Assembly: GCF_900142195.1 (NCBI RefSeq)
Contig: NZ_FRAB01000032.1
Location: 1 to 64,000 of the forward strand
DNA length: 64,000 nt
From: Paraburkholderia terricola
GTDB lineage: Bacteria; Pseudomonadota; Gammaproteobacteria; Burkholderiales; Burkholderiaceae
Direction: 5' to 3'
The position numbers and the translations under genes are program-made. Of the stretch, positions 8,760 to 17,703 are shown in pieces. The first letter of the stretch is position 1. Each line of letters opens with the position of its first letter. A model generated the notes under the pieces. It worked only from the letters and a program-made list of their open reading frames with translations, had not been told where the DNA came from and did no database searches.

Positions 8760-10073
8760 TCAGCGCTTGAACGACACGACTTTTTCGCCGTGCGGTAGCG
8801 GCGCGGTACTGCCCGCGTCGCTGGTTTGGGGTGCGTTGTCGTAATCGGCAATGCGGCCGATGTACCACTCGCAGAACTTCTCGACCAGGCCCTCGGTGAA
8901 CGGCGAATACGGACCCGGCTCGTAGGCGCTGCTCGTCGCGCCGCGCTGTGAGTATTCGACGAGCGCGCGGTCCTGATCGTTCGTCGCGCGCCACACGGCC
9001 GTGAGGTTGTTCACGTCGTAGTCGATGCCCTCGCGCGCGTCCTTGTGCACGAGCCACTTGGTGCGCACGAGCGTCTTGCCGGCGGACAGCGGAATCACCG
9101 AGAAGCTCACGATATGGTCGCTCATGAAGTGATGCCATGAATTCGGCTGCGTCCAGAACGACAGGCCGCCGAGGTCGGCTTGCTCGAAACCGCCGAGCAG
9201 TTTCTTCGAGGCGACTTTCGCGTCGAGTGTCTGCGATTCGCCGTCGCGATCGAGCGGCAAGCGTTGCGTGCGGAAACCCGTGACGAGATCGGCGAGCCGT
9301 TCGATTTCCGCCGAAGGCAGATTCATCGCCTCCCACTGCGCGGTGCGGCGCGCCACGGTTTCCTCGAACGCGGCCATGCCTTCCTCGTTGGCCGGCGTGC
9401 GCTGATAGCCGAAGCCGTATTCATAGAGCGAAATCGTCAACTCGGGATGGTTCGCGACGCAGTGATAGCACTCGCGGTTGTTCTCCATCGTGAGCTTCCA
9501 GTTGCCTTCCTCGATGATGTCGATCGACGCCGCGATCTTGCAGCTCGGCAGATCGTGCGGCAGCAGATACGGTTCCATCGCGGCGCGCACCACGGCGAAG
9601 TCGGCCGGCGGATGTTCCGCGAGGCAAATGAAAATCAGGCCCGCGAGGTTTTCGAGGTGCACGGACTTCAGGCTGTGCTTGCAGCGGTCGAACTGATCGC
9701 CCATGTGCTCGGCGTACATCAGATCGCCGGTCAGGCTATACGTCCAGCTGTGATACGGGCAGACGATATTGCCGAGCGAACCTTTCTCGCTGTTGCACAG
9801 CCGCGACCCGCGGTGGCGGCAGACGTTGTGAAACGCCCTCACCTGCATGTCGTCGTCGCGCACGATCAGGATCGAATCGTGACCGATTTCCACCGTGATG
9901 TAGTCGCCCGGTTCCGGCACATCCGGCTCCACTGCGACCTGAATCCAGTGCTGGCGGAAGATCGCGTCCATGTCGAGCGCGAAAATATCCTCGCTCGTAT
10001 AGAACGGCGCTTCCAGCGTGTGATTCTTCTTGCGGCGTTCGATCATTGCGCGAACGTCTGCGGAAACTTTCAT
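8760..10073 (-). CDS. gbcA: Glycine betaine monooxygenase, Rieske oxygenase subunit
   Basis: Demethylates glycine betaine to dimethylglycine with release of formaldehyde. The 437-residue ring-hydroxylating-type oxygenase has the Rieske ligands Cys85-x-His87 (CRHRG) and Cys105-x2-His108 (CPYH), and mononuclear iron ligands His204 and His209 in NRECYHCVANHPEL. Late motifs (FWTQPNSWHHFMSDH) fit GbcA. It follows etfB by 73 bases within the same-strand run, so it may be expressed from the glyA-dgc promoter as well as any promoter of its own; in P. aeruginosa gbcA and gbcB are separate from dgcAB. Confidence 0.95.
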   Translation of the reverse strand: MKVSADVRAMIERRKKNHTLEAPFYTSEDIFALDMDAIFRQHWIQVAVEPDVPEPGDYITVEIGHDSILIVRDDDMQVRAFHNVCRHRGSRLCNSEKGSLGNIVCPYHSWTYSLTGDLMYAEHMGDQFDRCKHSLKSVHLENLAGLIFICLAEHPPADFAVVRAAMEPYLLPHDLPSCKIAASIDIIEEGNWKLTMENNRECYHCVANHPELTISLYEYGFGYQRTPANEEGMAAFEETVARRTAQWEAMNLPSAEIERLADLVTGFRTQRLPLDRDGESQTLDAKVASKKLLGGFEQADLGGLSFWTQPNSWHHFMSDHIVSFSVIPLSAGKTLVRTKWLVHKDAREGIDYDVNNLTAVWRATNDQDRALVEYSQRGATSSAYEPGPYSPFTEGLVEKFCEWYIGRIADYDNAPQTSDAGSTAPLPHGEKVVSFKR

Positions 10074-10146
10074 TGTGTGCTCCGTTGCGTATCACGTCTG
10101 GTGCCGCGCCAGGCCCTCCTGGTCGCGCGCTGGCCTGAATGAGAAA

Positions 10147-10932
10147 TCAGTAATCCACGAGTTGATGCTCGCGCAAATACGCGAGTATCACTTGTGCTTT
10201 TTCGACGGAACTCCCTTCAATTACGACGCTGCCGCCACGGCTTTCGGTCGTCGTTGCCGAGAGCATGCGGGCGTGGCCGGAGCGCTTTTCGGCGGCGGCG
10301 AGGCGCACCGGTTTGGCGCTGGCCGGGCGAACTGTCCAGGCGACGGAGTCGGGGTCGCGGGACTTGCTCTCACTACGCGTGGCGACCGGGCGGATCGTGC
10401 CTTCACGCAGCCGTGCATACGCATACTTCGGCACGGCGTTGGCCATCGGATGCACCGCGAGCAAGGCAGGCAGTTGCACCTCGACGCGCCGGCGCAAACC
10501 CTTCGGCATGAATTGCCGGACTTCGGCGCAACCGTCGCGCAAGGTCAGATCGACCGCCGCGCCGATGAGCGGCATCTCCAGCGCATGAGCGACGCGATAC
10601 GGCAGCATGCCGCTGTCGAATGCGCCTTCGGCACGCGTGCCGGTCAGCACCAGGTCGTAACCTCGCAGACGCGCGGCAAGCGGCGCGGCGGCGTCGGCCT
10701 GAAATTCAGGCGTCGCCGGCAATTCGAGCACTTCGACCGAGCGCGCGCCGAGCGCGAGATATTCGTTGAGCGCCGGATTCGACGGATCGCCCGCGTGCAG
10801 CACGTCGAGCGTCGCGTTGTGCGCTTTCGCGAGCGAGAGCGCCATTGTCAGCGCGGCGGCGTCGTTGCGGCTGTAGCGCGCGGCGCCGCTCACCGGATGA
10901 CGGCCCACGGAAACTAGTACGGCGATCTTCAT
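10147..10932 (-). CDS. etfB: Electron transfer flavoprotein beta subunit (betaine-cluster type)
   Basis: A 261-residue EtfB-family protein, starting MKIAVLVSVGRHPVSG, with TLDVLHAGDPSNPALNEYLALGARSVEVLEL and the adenosine-pocket region LVLTGTRAEGAFDSGMLPYRVA. With EtfA it should carry electrons from dimethylglycine demethylase to ETF-ubiquinone oxidoreductase. Its ATG overlaps the etfA stop in an ATGA, so translation is coupled. The reading frame stays open far upstream, but the ATGA start is the only family-like one. It matches the PA5400/PA5401 pair beside dgcAB in Pseudomonas. Confidence 0.9.
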   Translation of the reverse strand: MKIAVLVSVGRHPVSGAARYSRNDAAALTMALSLAKAHNATLDVLHAGDPSNPALNEYLALGARSVEVLELPATPEFQADAAAPLAARLRGYDLVLTGTRAEGAFDSGMLPYRVAHALEMPLIGAAVDLTLRDGCAEVRQFMPKGLRRRVEVQLPALLAVHPMANAVPKYAYARLREGTIRPVATRSESKSRDPDSVAWTVRPASAKPVRLAAAEKRSGHARMLSATTTESRGGSVVIEGSSVEKAQVILAYLREHQLVDY

Positions 10933-12113
10933 GCGAGCGCTCCCTCGGCCGGTGCCGTCGAGTTCAATAAGGCCGCGCCGGTTCCGCGCGCCGTGCGCGC
11001 CGCGGATGCGGCTTCGTTCAGCGCGGCGATGGTTTCCTGGGCGTCGGCGATCACGGTGAGATTCGCGCGCTTGGCGATCGGCGCGCTGGCGTCGAGATTC
11101 ACCGCGATCACGTGACGGCAATCCTTGATGCCTTGCAGATGCTGCACCGCGCCCGAAATGCCGAACGCGATATAGACGCTCGCCTCGACCGTCTTGCCCG
11201 TCGCGCCGATCTGCTTGTCGCGCGTGAACTTGCCGTCGTCCACGGCCACGCGGCTTGCGCCGATCGCCGCGCCCAAGGTGGACGCGAGACGCTCGAACGC
11301 GGGGACGTCGCTCACGCCGTTGCCCGCCGAGACGATGAAATCCGCTTCTTCGAGCGCCAGTTGCGCGGCGTCGATTTCCTCGATGCCGAGATCGCGCACG
11401 GCGCCTTTGGACGAAACCGGCTCGCCGTCGACGCGCCACACAACCCGCTCGCCCGCGCCGACAAACGGCAATTTCGGATCGACGGCGTTCGGCGCGAGCA
11501 GCACCACTTCGGGCAGCGAGCGCGCGGCGAAAGCGGTATTCGCCCGCACATAAGCCGCGACGTGCGTGGCATCGATCTCCACCACATGCGTTGCGACGCT
11601 CGCATTGGCGGCAGCCGCATAGCGGCGGCCGAGGTCGCCGTCGCCGGTCGCGTTGTCGGGCAGGAAAATATGGACCGGCGCATACGCCGCGACGCATGCG
11701 GCCAACGCGTTCAATTCGTCGATCGGCGCAAACTTGCGGCGGTCGAACATCGGCAATTCGATCAGCTTATCCACGCCGAGCATGCCGAGCGCGGCGGCCT
11801 CGCCGGTGAACTCGCCGAATACCAGCAGCACCACTTCGGTGGTTGTGTCAGCGATCAATGCGGCGGCGGCCAGCGTTTGACGCGCGTGGTCGTCCAATGC
11901 GCCGCGGTCCGCATGGGCGGCAACCAGCAACACGCGCTGCGGCGTCGCGCTCGTGCGGCGCGGCTTGGCCTGCTCGCGATGATGGCCCGCCGAGCCAGCC
12001 GCCGCGAAGTCCGCCGACCCGGCCACGCCGGTCGCACCGAGCGTGATGCGCCTGAGGCCATCCGCCGTGATGATGAACGGCCGACGCGGATCGATTCGTT
12101 TGAGAGTGTTCAT
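10929..12113 (-). CDS. etfA: Electron transfer flavoprotein alpha subunit (betaine-cluster type)
   Basis: A 394-residue EtfA. The C-terminal FAD domain is clear: DKQIGATGKTVEASVYIAF, GISGAVQHLQGIKD and VIAVNLDASAPIAKRA. The N-terminal 60 residues (LKRIDPRRPFIITADGLRRI and a charged linker) are an extension not seen in housekeeping EtfA but usual in dimethylglycine-linked ETFs. Start MNTLKR is chosen because it lies 4 bases after the dgcB stop. It should accept electrons from DgcAB together with EtfB. Confidence 0.9.
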   Translation of the reverse strand: MNTLKRIDPRRPFIITADGLRRITLGATGVAGSADFAAAGSAGHHREQAKPRRTSATPQRVLLVAAHADRGALDDHARQTLAAAALIADTTTEVVLLVFGEFTGEAAALGMLGVDKLIELPMFDRRKFAPIDELNALAACVAAYAPVHIFLPDNATGDGDLGRRYAAAANASVATHVVEIDATHVAAYVRANTAFAARSLPEVVLLAPNAVDPKLPFVGAGERVVWRVDGEPVSSKGAVRDLGIEEIDAAQLALEEADFIVSAGNGVSDVPAFERLASTLGAAIGASRVAVDDGKFTRDKQIGATGKTVEASVYIAFGISGAVQHLQGIKDCRHVIAVNLDASAPIAKRANLTVIADAQETIAALNEAASAARTARGTGAALLNSTAPAEGALA

Positions 12114-12117
12114 CGCG

Positions 12118-14031
12118 TTACTCCAGCGCCGCTGCAACCAGTTCGGCAACGTCGAGCACTTCAGGACGCGGTCCGACCACGCCTTCGAGCATCGCCGTGC
12201 AATTCGGGCAACCCACCGCGACGATTTCCGCGCCGACCGTGCGAGCGTCGTCGATGCGAATGTCGGGAATGCGGCGCTTGCCGGGAATGTCGGTCAACGG
12301 CGCACCGCCGCCGCCGCCGCAGCAACGCCCGCGCATGCCGTTGCGCTCCATCTCGACCACCTTGATGCCGATGCTCTTCAGCAAGCGGCGCGGCGCTTCG
12401 GTCTCGCCGTTATAGCGGCCCAGGTAGCATGGATCGTGATAGGTGATCTTGCGTTCGGCCAACGCGGCCACCGCGCGCGGCGACAGTTTGCCGCTCGCGA
12501 CCAGTTCGTCGATCAGCGCCGTGTGATGCTGCACTTCGTAGAAGCCGCCCAGCGCGCGATATTCGTTGCGCAGGCTGTGCAGCACGTGCGGGTCGGCGGT
12601 GACGATCTTGCGGAACGAGTACTGCGAAAGCGTGCCGATCAACTGCCGCGCGAGTTGCTGAAAGGTGGCTTCGTCGCCGAGACGCCGGGCCGTGTCGCCG
12701 GTATCGGTTTCCACGCCGCCGAGCACCGCGTAGTCGATGCCCGCGCGATTCAACACCTTGACCAGCGCGCGCAGCGTGCGCTGATAACGCATGTCGAACG
12801 CGCCTTCGCCGGCGATCAGCAAGACCTCTACGTGACGCCCCGGTTGCGCGACCTGCACTTGCAAATCGACCGCCCAGTCGTAGCGCGCGCCGATGTCGTA
12901 ACCGTTCGCGCTGCCCGTCTCGCGCAGATTGGCGAGCGTGATCGGCCCCTTGCCCGGCACGTTGCCTTCGACCAGGGTCTGATTGCGCCGCATGTCCACG
13001 ATCGCGTCGACGTGCTCGATCAGCATCGGGCACTCCTGCACGCAGGCGCGGCAAGTCGTGCACGACCACAGCGTATCCGCTTCGATCAGGCTGGAAATCA
13101 GCGGCTTGCCGGGCGCGCCGGCATGCTTGCCGAGCGGAATGCCGGGCGTGGGACTGCCTGCATAGTTGGCGTCCGTGCCGCCCACCATGCCCGTCACCAG
13201 ATCCTGAATCAGCTTCTTCGGATTGAGCGGCTGGCCGGCGGCGAACGCGGGACACGCCGCCTCGCACTTGCCGCACTGCACGCACGCGTCGAAACTCAGC
13301 AACTGGTTCCAGCGAAACTCGACCGGCTTGCCAACGCCGTATTCCTTTGCGTCGAGGAGCGGCGCCTTTAGCGCGGTCGGCGGCACCACGTCGCTATCGT
13401 TGCGCTCGGCGAAACGCTCCTGGCGCGGATGAAACGCGAGGTGCAGCAGACCGGCGAGCGCATGCTTCATCGGGCCGCCGCGCGCCGCGCCGAACGTCAT
13501 CGTGAACGCGCCCGCCGCGATCAGCAACGCGACGACGATCGCGAGCGCACCCGACATCGCCGAAGCCGGCAGCGCGACGAACAGCACGAGACCGAGCGCG
13601 AACGAACCGAGCAGCAGCGGCAGATGATCCCAGGGCCCGCGCGAAAGCCGTGCCGGCACCGCCTTCGCGCCATGTCGGCGACGCCAGACGAATACCGCGC
13701 CCACCAGCATCACGAGCGCGGCGAGGAAAATCAACCGGTCGAGCCACACGGAGTAAATCGCCAGCCCGTAGTTGACGAACACCAGCGCCATCGCGAGGAT
13801 CGCGCCGCCCGCGGTGGCGACGTGCGTCCTGGCAATGTACGGGTCGCGCGCGACCACATGGTGCAGATCGACGAAGTAGCGCTTGGGAATCGACAGCAGA
13901 TTCGCCCAGCCGTAGGCGCCCGCCGCCGTGGCGCGGCCTTCGCGCCAGTAAGCGGCGCGTTTGGCGAGCGCGAACGCGAGGCCGGCCACCGACAGCCACA
14001 GCAGGACGGTGATGACAAACACGGGGCTCAT
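12118..14031 (-). CDS. dgcB: Dimethylglycine demethylase, iron-sulfur membrane subunit
   Basis: A 637-residue protein with several N-terminal membrane helices (about residues 3-25 and four more before residue 190), two ferredoxin-type [4Fe-4S] motifs (CVQCGKCEAACP and CTTCRACVQECP), and two CCG-type elements (RGRCCGGGGG and GCPNCTAML) as in HdrB-like proteins. It would pass electrons from DgcA towards the ETF or the quinone pool. The start MSPVF lies 2 bases after the dgcA stop; an in-frame ATG 18 bases earlier overlaps dgcA and is less likely. Confidence 0.93.
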   Translation of the reverse strand: MSPVFVITVLLWLSVAGLAFALAKRAAYWREGRATAAGAYGWANLLSIPKRYFVDLHHVVARDPYIARTHVATAGGAILAMALVFVNYGLAIYSVWLDRLIFLAALVMLVGAVFVWRRRHGAKAVPARLSRGPWDHLPLLLGSFALGLVLFVALPASAMSGALAIVVALLIAAGAFTMTFGAARGGPMKHALAGLLHLAFHPRQERFAERNDSDVVPPTALKAPLLDAKEYGVGKPVEFRWNQLLSFDACVQCGKCEAACPAFAAGQPLNPKKLIQDLVTGMVGGTDANYAGSPTPGIPLGKHAGAPGKPLISSLIEADTLWSCTTCRACVQECPMLIEHVDAIVDMRRNQTLVEGNVPGKGPITLANLRETGSANGYDIGARYDWAVDLQVQVAQPGRHVEVLLIAGEGAFDMRYQRTLRALVKVLNRAGIDYAVLGGVETDTGDTARRLGDEATFQQLARQLIGTLSQYSFRKIVTADPHVLHSLRNEYRALGGFYEVQHHTALIDELVASGKLSPRAVAALAERKITYHDPCYLGRYNGETEAPRRLLKSIGIKVVEMERNGMRGRCCGGGGGAPLTDIPGKRRIPDIRIDDARTVGAEIVAVGCPNCTAMLEGVVGPRPEVLDVAELVAAALE

Positions 14032-14033
14032 CG

Positions 14034-16097
14034 TCAGAAATCCTTGCAAAGACGCAGCGCGTCGTAGATCGCGCCGTGAATGTTGTGCATGGAAATGCAG
14101 TCGCCGACGCGGAACAGCAGGAAGCGGCCGTTGCCGAGTTCTTCGCTCAAGGACGGTTGCGGCTCCGAGGCGAACAGCTTGTGCACGTCCACCTGGCCGC
14201 GATTGACCGACTCGGGCTTGAGCGTCCAGTAAAGCTGGTCATTGGGCGTGCTGCCGTTCTCGATCACCACCTGATCGACCGCGCGCTCCTCCTGCTCTTC
14301 CGTGTACTCGTTGCGGATCACGGCGATCTTCTTGCCGTCTTCCTCGTAGACCTTGTCGAGCCAGTAATTCGGCGTATGAATCACGCCCTGCGCATAGAGC
14401 CGGCGATAGAAAATCGGGAACGTGGTGCCGCCCACGTCGTCGGCGACCTTCACGTCCGGCGTCACGATCTCGACGTTCGAGCCGCGGCTCGACATGAAAT
14501 CGGCGACGCCCGCGCCGGCGTGCGTGCTCACCCCGTCGTACACGAGCACGTTCTTGCCCGGTTCGACCTTGCCCGACAGCACGTCCCACGAACTTACGGC
14601 AAGACCTTCCTCGACGCCCCATGCCGCCACTTGCGACGTGAACGACGAGCCGCCCGTCGCCAGCACGACGATGTCCGGCTGCTCGGCCATGATGGTTTTC
14701 TCGTCGGCGGCAACGCCGAGCCGACGATCGACGCCGAGGCGCTTCGTCTCCATATCGAACCAGCGCACGATGCCCGCCATCTGTTCGCGCTGCGGCGCTT
14801 TCGCGGCCAGCATGATCTGGCCGCCCACGTAGTCGTTCTTCTCGAACAGCACCACGTCATGACCGCGCGACTTCGCGACGCGCGCCGCTTCCAGTCCCGC
14901 CGGACCCGCGCCGACCACGACGACCTTGCGCTTCGGCCCGCGCGTCTTCGCGATCACGTGCGGCATGGTTTCCTCGCGCGAGGTCGCGGCGTTCTGCACG
15001 CACAGCACGTCGAGCCCGTTGTACTGACGGTCGATGCAATAATTCGCGCCGACGCACTGCTTGATTTCGTCCTCGCGGCCATCGCGGATCTTGATGACCA
15101 TGTGCGGATCGGCGATCTGCGCGCGCGTCATGCCGACCAGATCGACCATGCCGCCCGCCAGCAGACGTTCCGCCTGCCCCGCGTCGCGAATGCTTTGCGC
15201 GTGCATGACCGGCACCTTCACCACCGACTTGATGCCGGCCGCGAGATGCACGAACGGTTCGGGCGGCAGCGCCATCGGCGGCATGCAGTTCGCGAGCGTA
15301 TTGTGCGTGTCCGCGCCCGAGCCGATCACGCCGAGGTAGTCGATCAGGCCCGTTTCGCTCATGGCCTGGGCGATTTCCTTCAACTGCTCATGATCGAGCC
15401 CGTCTTCATGAAACTCGTCGCCGCACATGCGCAAACCGATGCAGAAATCCGCGCCCACCGCTTCGCGCACCGCCTTCAATACTTCAGTGCCGAAACGTAG
15501 ACGGTTTTCGAGCGAGCCGCCCCATTCGTCGGTGCGGAAATTCGTGCGCGGGCTCCAGAACTGGTCGATCAGGTGCTGGTGCGCCGCCGAGATTTCGACG
15601 CCGTCCATGCCGGCATCTTTCACGCGCTTCGCGGCCGCCGCGAAATCGCTGATGATGCGGCGAATCTCCTCCACTTCGATGATCTTCGCGTTGCCGCGGT
15701 GCACCGGCTCGCGCACGCCGGAAGGCGACATCAGATGCGGCCAATGCTCGCCATGAAACGCCGAACGGCGGCCCATGTGCGTGGCCTGAATCATGATCTT
15801 CGCGCCATGCCGATGCATCGCCTCGGCGAGCCGCGCGAGCGGATCGATGATCTTGTCGGTGGACAGATTCACCGACTTCCACCAGCCTTGCGGGCTGTCG
15901 ATCGACACCGGGCTCGAACCGCCGCAGACGGCGAGGCCGACACCGCCCTTCGCCTTCTCCTCGTAGTAACGGATATAACGGTCGCCGGGCAAGCCGCCCG
16001 GTTCCGCATAGACCTCCGCGTGCGCGGTGCTGACGATGCGGTTGCGCAAGGTCAACTGGTTCAGCGTGAGAGGCTTGAAAAGGTTCGGGTAACGCAT
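14034..16097 (-). CDS. dgcA: Dimethylglycine demethylase, flavoprotein subunit
   Basis: Converts dimethylglycine to sarcosine and formaldehyde. The 687-residue protein has the layout of trimethylamine dehydrogenase: an FMN TIM barrel (1-340), an iron-sulfur loop (348-366) and a Rossmann domain starting KVVVVGAGPAGLEAA (391-405). In the iron-sulfur loop I see Cys348, Cys354 and Cys366, while residue 351, which is the second cluster Cys in trimethylamine dehydrogenase, is Ala. Upstream in-frame codons are rejected in favour of MRYPNLFKPL, the family start. It precedes dgcB by 2 bases. Confidence 0.94.
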   Translation of the reverse strand: MRYPNLFKPLTLNQLTLRNRIVSTAHAEVYAEPGGLPGDRYIRYYEEKAKGGVGLAVCGGSSPVSIDSPQGWWKSVNLSTDKIIDPLARLAEAMHRHGAKIMIQATHMGRRSAFHGEHWPHLMSPSGVREPVHRGNAKIIEVEEIRRIISDFAAAAKRVKDAGMDGVEISAAHQHLIDQFWSPRTNFRTDEWGGSLENRLRFGTEVLKAVREAVGADFCIGLRMCGDEFHEDGLDHEQLKEIAQAMSETGLIDYLGVIGSGADTHNTLANCMPPMALPPEPFVHLAAGIKSVVKVPVMHAQSIRDAGQAERLLAGGMVDLVGMTRAQIADPHMVIKIRDGREDEIKQCVGANYCIDRQYNGLDVLCVQNAATSREETMPHVIAKTRGPKRKVVVVGAGPAGLEAARVAKSRGHDVVLFEKNDYVGGQIMLAAKAPQREQMAGIVRWFDMETKRLGVDRRLGVAADEKTIMAEQPDIVVLATGGSSFTSQVAAWGVEEGLAVSSWDVLSGKVEPGKNVLVYDGVSTHAGAGVADFMSSRGSNVEIVTPDVKVADDVGGTTFPIFYRRLYAQGVIHTPNYWLDKVYEEDGKKIAVIRNEYTEEQEERAVDQVVIENGSTPNDQLYWTLKPESVNRGQVDVHKLFASEPQPSLSEELGNGRFLLFRVGDCISMHNIHGAIYDALRLCKDF

Positions 16098-16132
16098 CGC
16101 GATCGACCTCGGAATGGATAGGCTCAGGCGTG

Positions 16133-16669
16133 TTACGAAGCGAGCGGCGACACTTCGAATACGCAATGATCGTGGCCTTCAGCCGCGCATTGCGCTTCCC
16201 GCGAATACGAAGGCGGGCCCTTGCGCGCGGCATCCGGCGCGGTGTCGTTGACCCAATCCATCGCGCCCGCGAACCAGCCGGCGAACATGTAGCAAAGCTT
16301 GCCTTCCTTGCCCGGCTGCGCGAGCACGAACGACGAATGATGCAATTCGATGCGCGCACGCGAGCTCGACGGATCGGATTCGGTGATCCTGAAGATGCCC
16401 CAGCCGCGTTGCGACAGACGGTTCAGGTAATGCTCGAACACCGCCATGCCGGAAATGCCGTGCTGTTTCGCTTCCTTGTCGCACCAGAAATAGGCGGACT
16501 TGTAGCCGGCCTTGTAGAGAATCTCGGCATACGTGTCGCGGCCCAGCGCTTCTTCGACGGCGGTGTGATTGTTCGTGAAGAAATGACGCGGCACGTACAG
16601 CATCGGCAGCGCGTCGGTGGTCCAGACGCCGGTATTCGGGTCGACGTCGATAGGCAGTTGGGGTTGCAT
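16133..16669 (-). CDS. DUF5943 / V4R-like protein of the betaine operon, function unknown
   Basis: A 178-residue soluble protein with no signal peptide, corresponding to the unnamed gene beside dgcA in Pseudomonas (PA5397 position). It resembles 4-vinyl-reductase (V4R) small-molecule-binding proteins: a helical N-terminal half with LGRDTYAEILYKAGYKSAYFWC, then GMAVFEHYLNRLSQRGWG, an FAGWFAGAMDWV segment, and a C-terminal CAAEGHDHCVFEV where the two Cys match the V4R metal site. It lies 35 bases before dgcA. A binding or chaperone role for the demethylase is possible but unproven. Confidence 0.8.
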   Translation of the reverse strand: MQPQLPIDVDPNTGVWTTDALPMLYVPRHFFTNNHTAVEEALGRDTYAEILYKAGYKSAYFWCDKEAKQHGISGMAVFEHYLNRLSQRGWGIFRITESDPSSSRARIELHHSSFVLAQPGKEGKLCYMFAGWFAGAMDWVNDTAPDAARKGPPSYSREAQCAAEGHDHCVFEVSPLAS

Positions 16670-16713
16670 GTGGAGACTCCGTTTTTTATAGAGTGAGGTT
16701 CGTTGAGTGGCGC

Positions 16714-17685
16714 TCAGACTGTCCAGACTTCACCGAACACCCGCACCCAGTTTTCACCCATGATCTTCCTGATGCGCGTCTCGCTCCAACCGGCGCGCTC
16801 CATCGCGGCCGTGAGATTCGGGAACTCGCCGATCGTGCGAATGCCCTCCGGATTCACGACCTTGCCGAAGTTGGTCAGTTGGCGATAGCGGCCCTTGTCG
16901 TGCGTGATCCAGTCGAAGAACTCGGTGCTGTAGCCTTGCGTGAAGTCCGTGCCGATGCCGACCTGATCTTCGCCGATCAGATTCACCACGTACTCGATTG
17001 CCTCGATATAGTCTTCGACGGTCGCATCCGCGCCGCGCTTCAGGAACGGCGCGAACATCGTCACGCCGACGAAGCCGCCCGCATCGGCAATCTCTTTCAG
17101 TTGCTCGTCGCTCTTGTTGCGCGGATGTTCTTTCAATCCCGACGGGCAGCAATGCGAGTAGCACACCGGCTTGTTCGAAGCCGCGATCGCTTCCGAGGAC
17201 GTCTTGCCGCCCACGTGCGAAAGATCGACCATGATGCCGACGCGGTTCATCTCCTGAATCACTTCGCGGCCATAGCCGGACAGACCGCCGTCGCGTTCAT
17301 AGCAGCCGGTGCCCACCAGGTTTTGCGTGTTGTAGCAAAGCTGCACCACGTTCACGCCGAGATCCTTGAAGGCTTCGATATAGCCGAGGTTGTCCTCGAA
17401 AGCGTGCGCGTTCTGGAAGCCGAAAATGATGCCCGTCTTGTTCTCTTTCTTCGCGCGGAAGATGTCGTCGGTGGTACGCACCAGCGTCAGAATCTCTCCG
17501 TATTCGCGGATTTGCTGCTTCATCTCGGCGATGTTGTCGACCGTCTTCTGGAAGCTTTCCCAAACCGAGACCGTGCAGTTCACCGCGGTGACGCCGCCCT
17601 TGCGCATGTCCTCGAACACCGAGCGCTCGAACTTCGAAATGTTCAGACCGTCGATGATGATGCTGTTGTCGTGCAGAGTGCTCAT
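16714..17685 (-). CDS. Membrane dipeptidase (renal dipeptidase, M19) family protein
   Basis: A 323-residue amidohydrolase-fold protein. It has VDLSHVG and PVCYSHCCPSGL as expected for the zinc-binding strands of the M19 family, and QVGIGTDFTQGY near the C-terminus. However, the N-terminal metal motif, normally H-x-D, is read here as IIIDGLNIS: the His is replaced by Gly while an Asp precedes it, so dipeptidase activity is uncertain. It matches the gene at the PA5396 position of the Pseudomonas dgc cluster. Its substrate and role in betaine use are unknown. Confidence 0.85.
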   Translation of the reverse strand: MSTLHDNSIIIDGLNISKFERSVFEDMRKGGVTAVNCTVSVWESFQKTVDNIAEMKQQIREYGEILTLVRTTDDIFRAKKENKTGIIFGFQNAHAFEDNLGYIEAFKDLGVNVVQLCYNTQNLVGTGCYERDGGLSGYGREVIQEMNRVGIMVDLSHVGGKTSSEAIAASNKPVCYSHCCPSGLKEHPRNKSDEQLKEIADAGGFVGVTMFAPFLKRGADATVEDYIEAIEYVVNLIGEDQVGIGTDFTQGYSTEFFDWITHDKGRYRQLTNFGKVVNPEGIRTIGEFPNLTAAMERAGWSETRIRKIMGENWVRVFGEVWTV

Positions 17686-17703
17686 CGTGTGCTCCAGGCG
17701 TTC

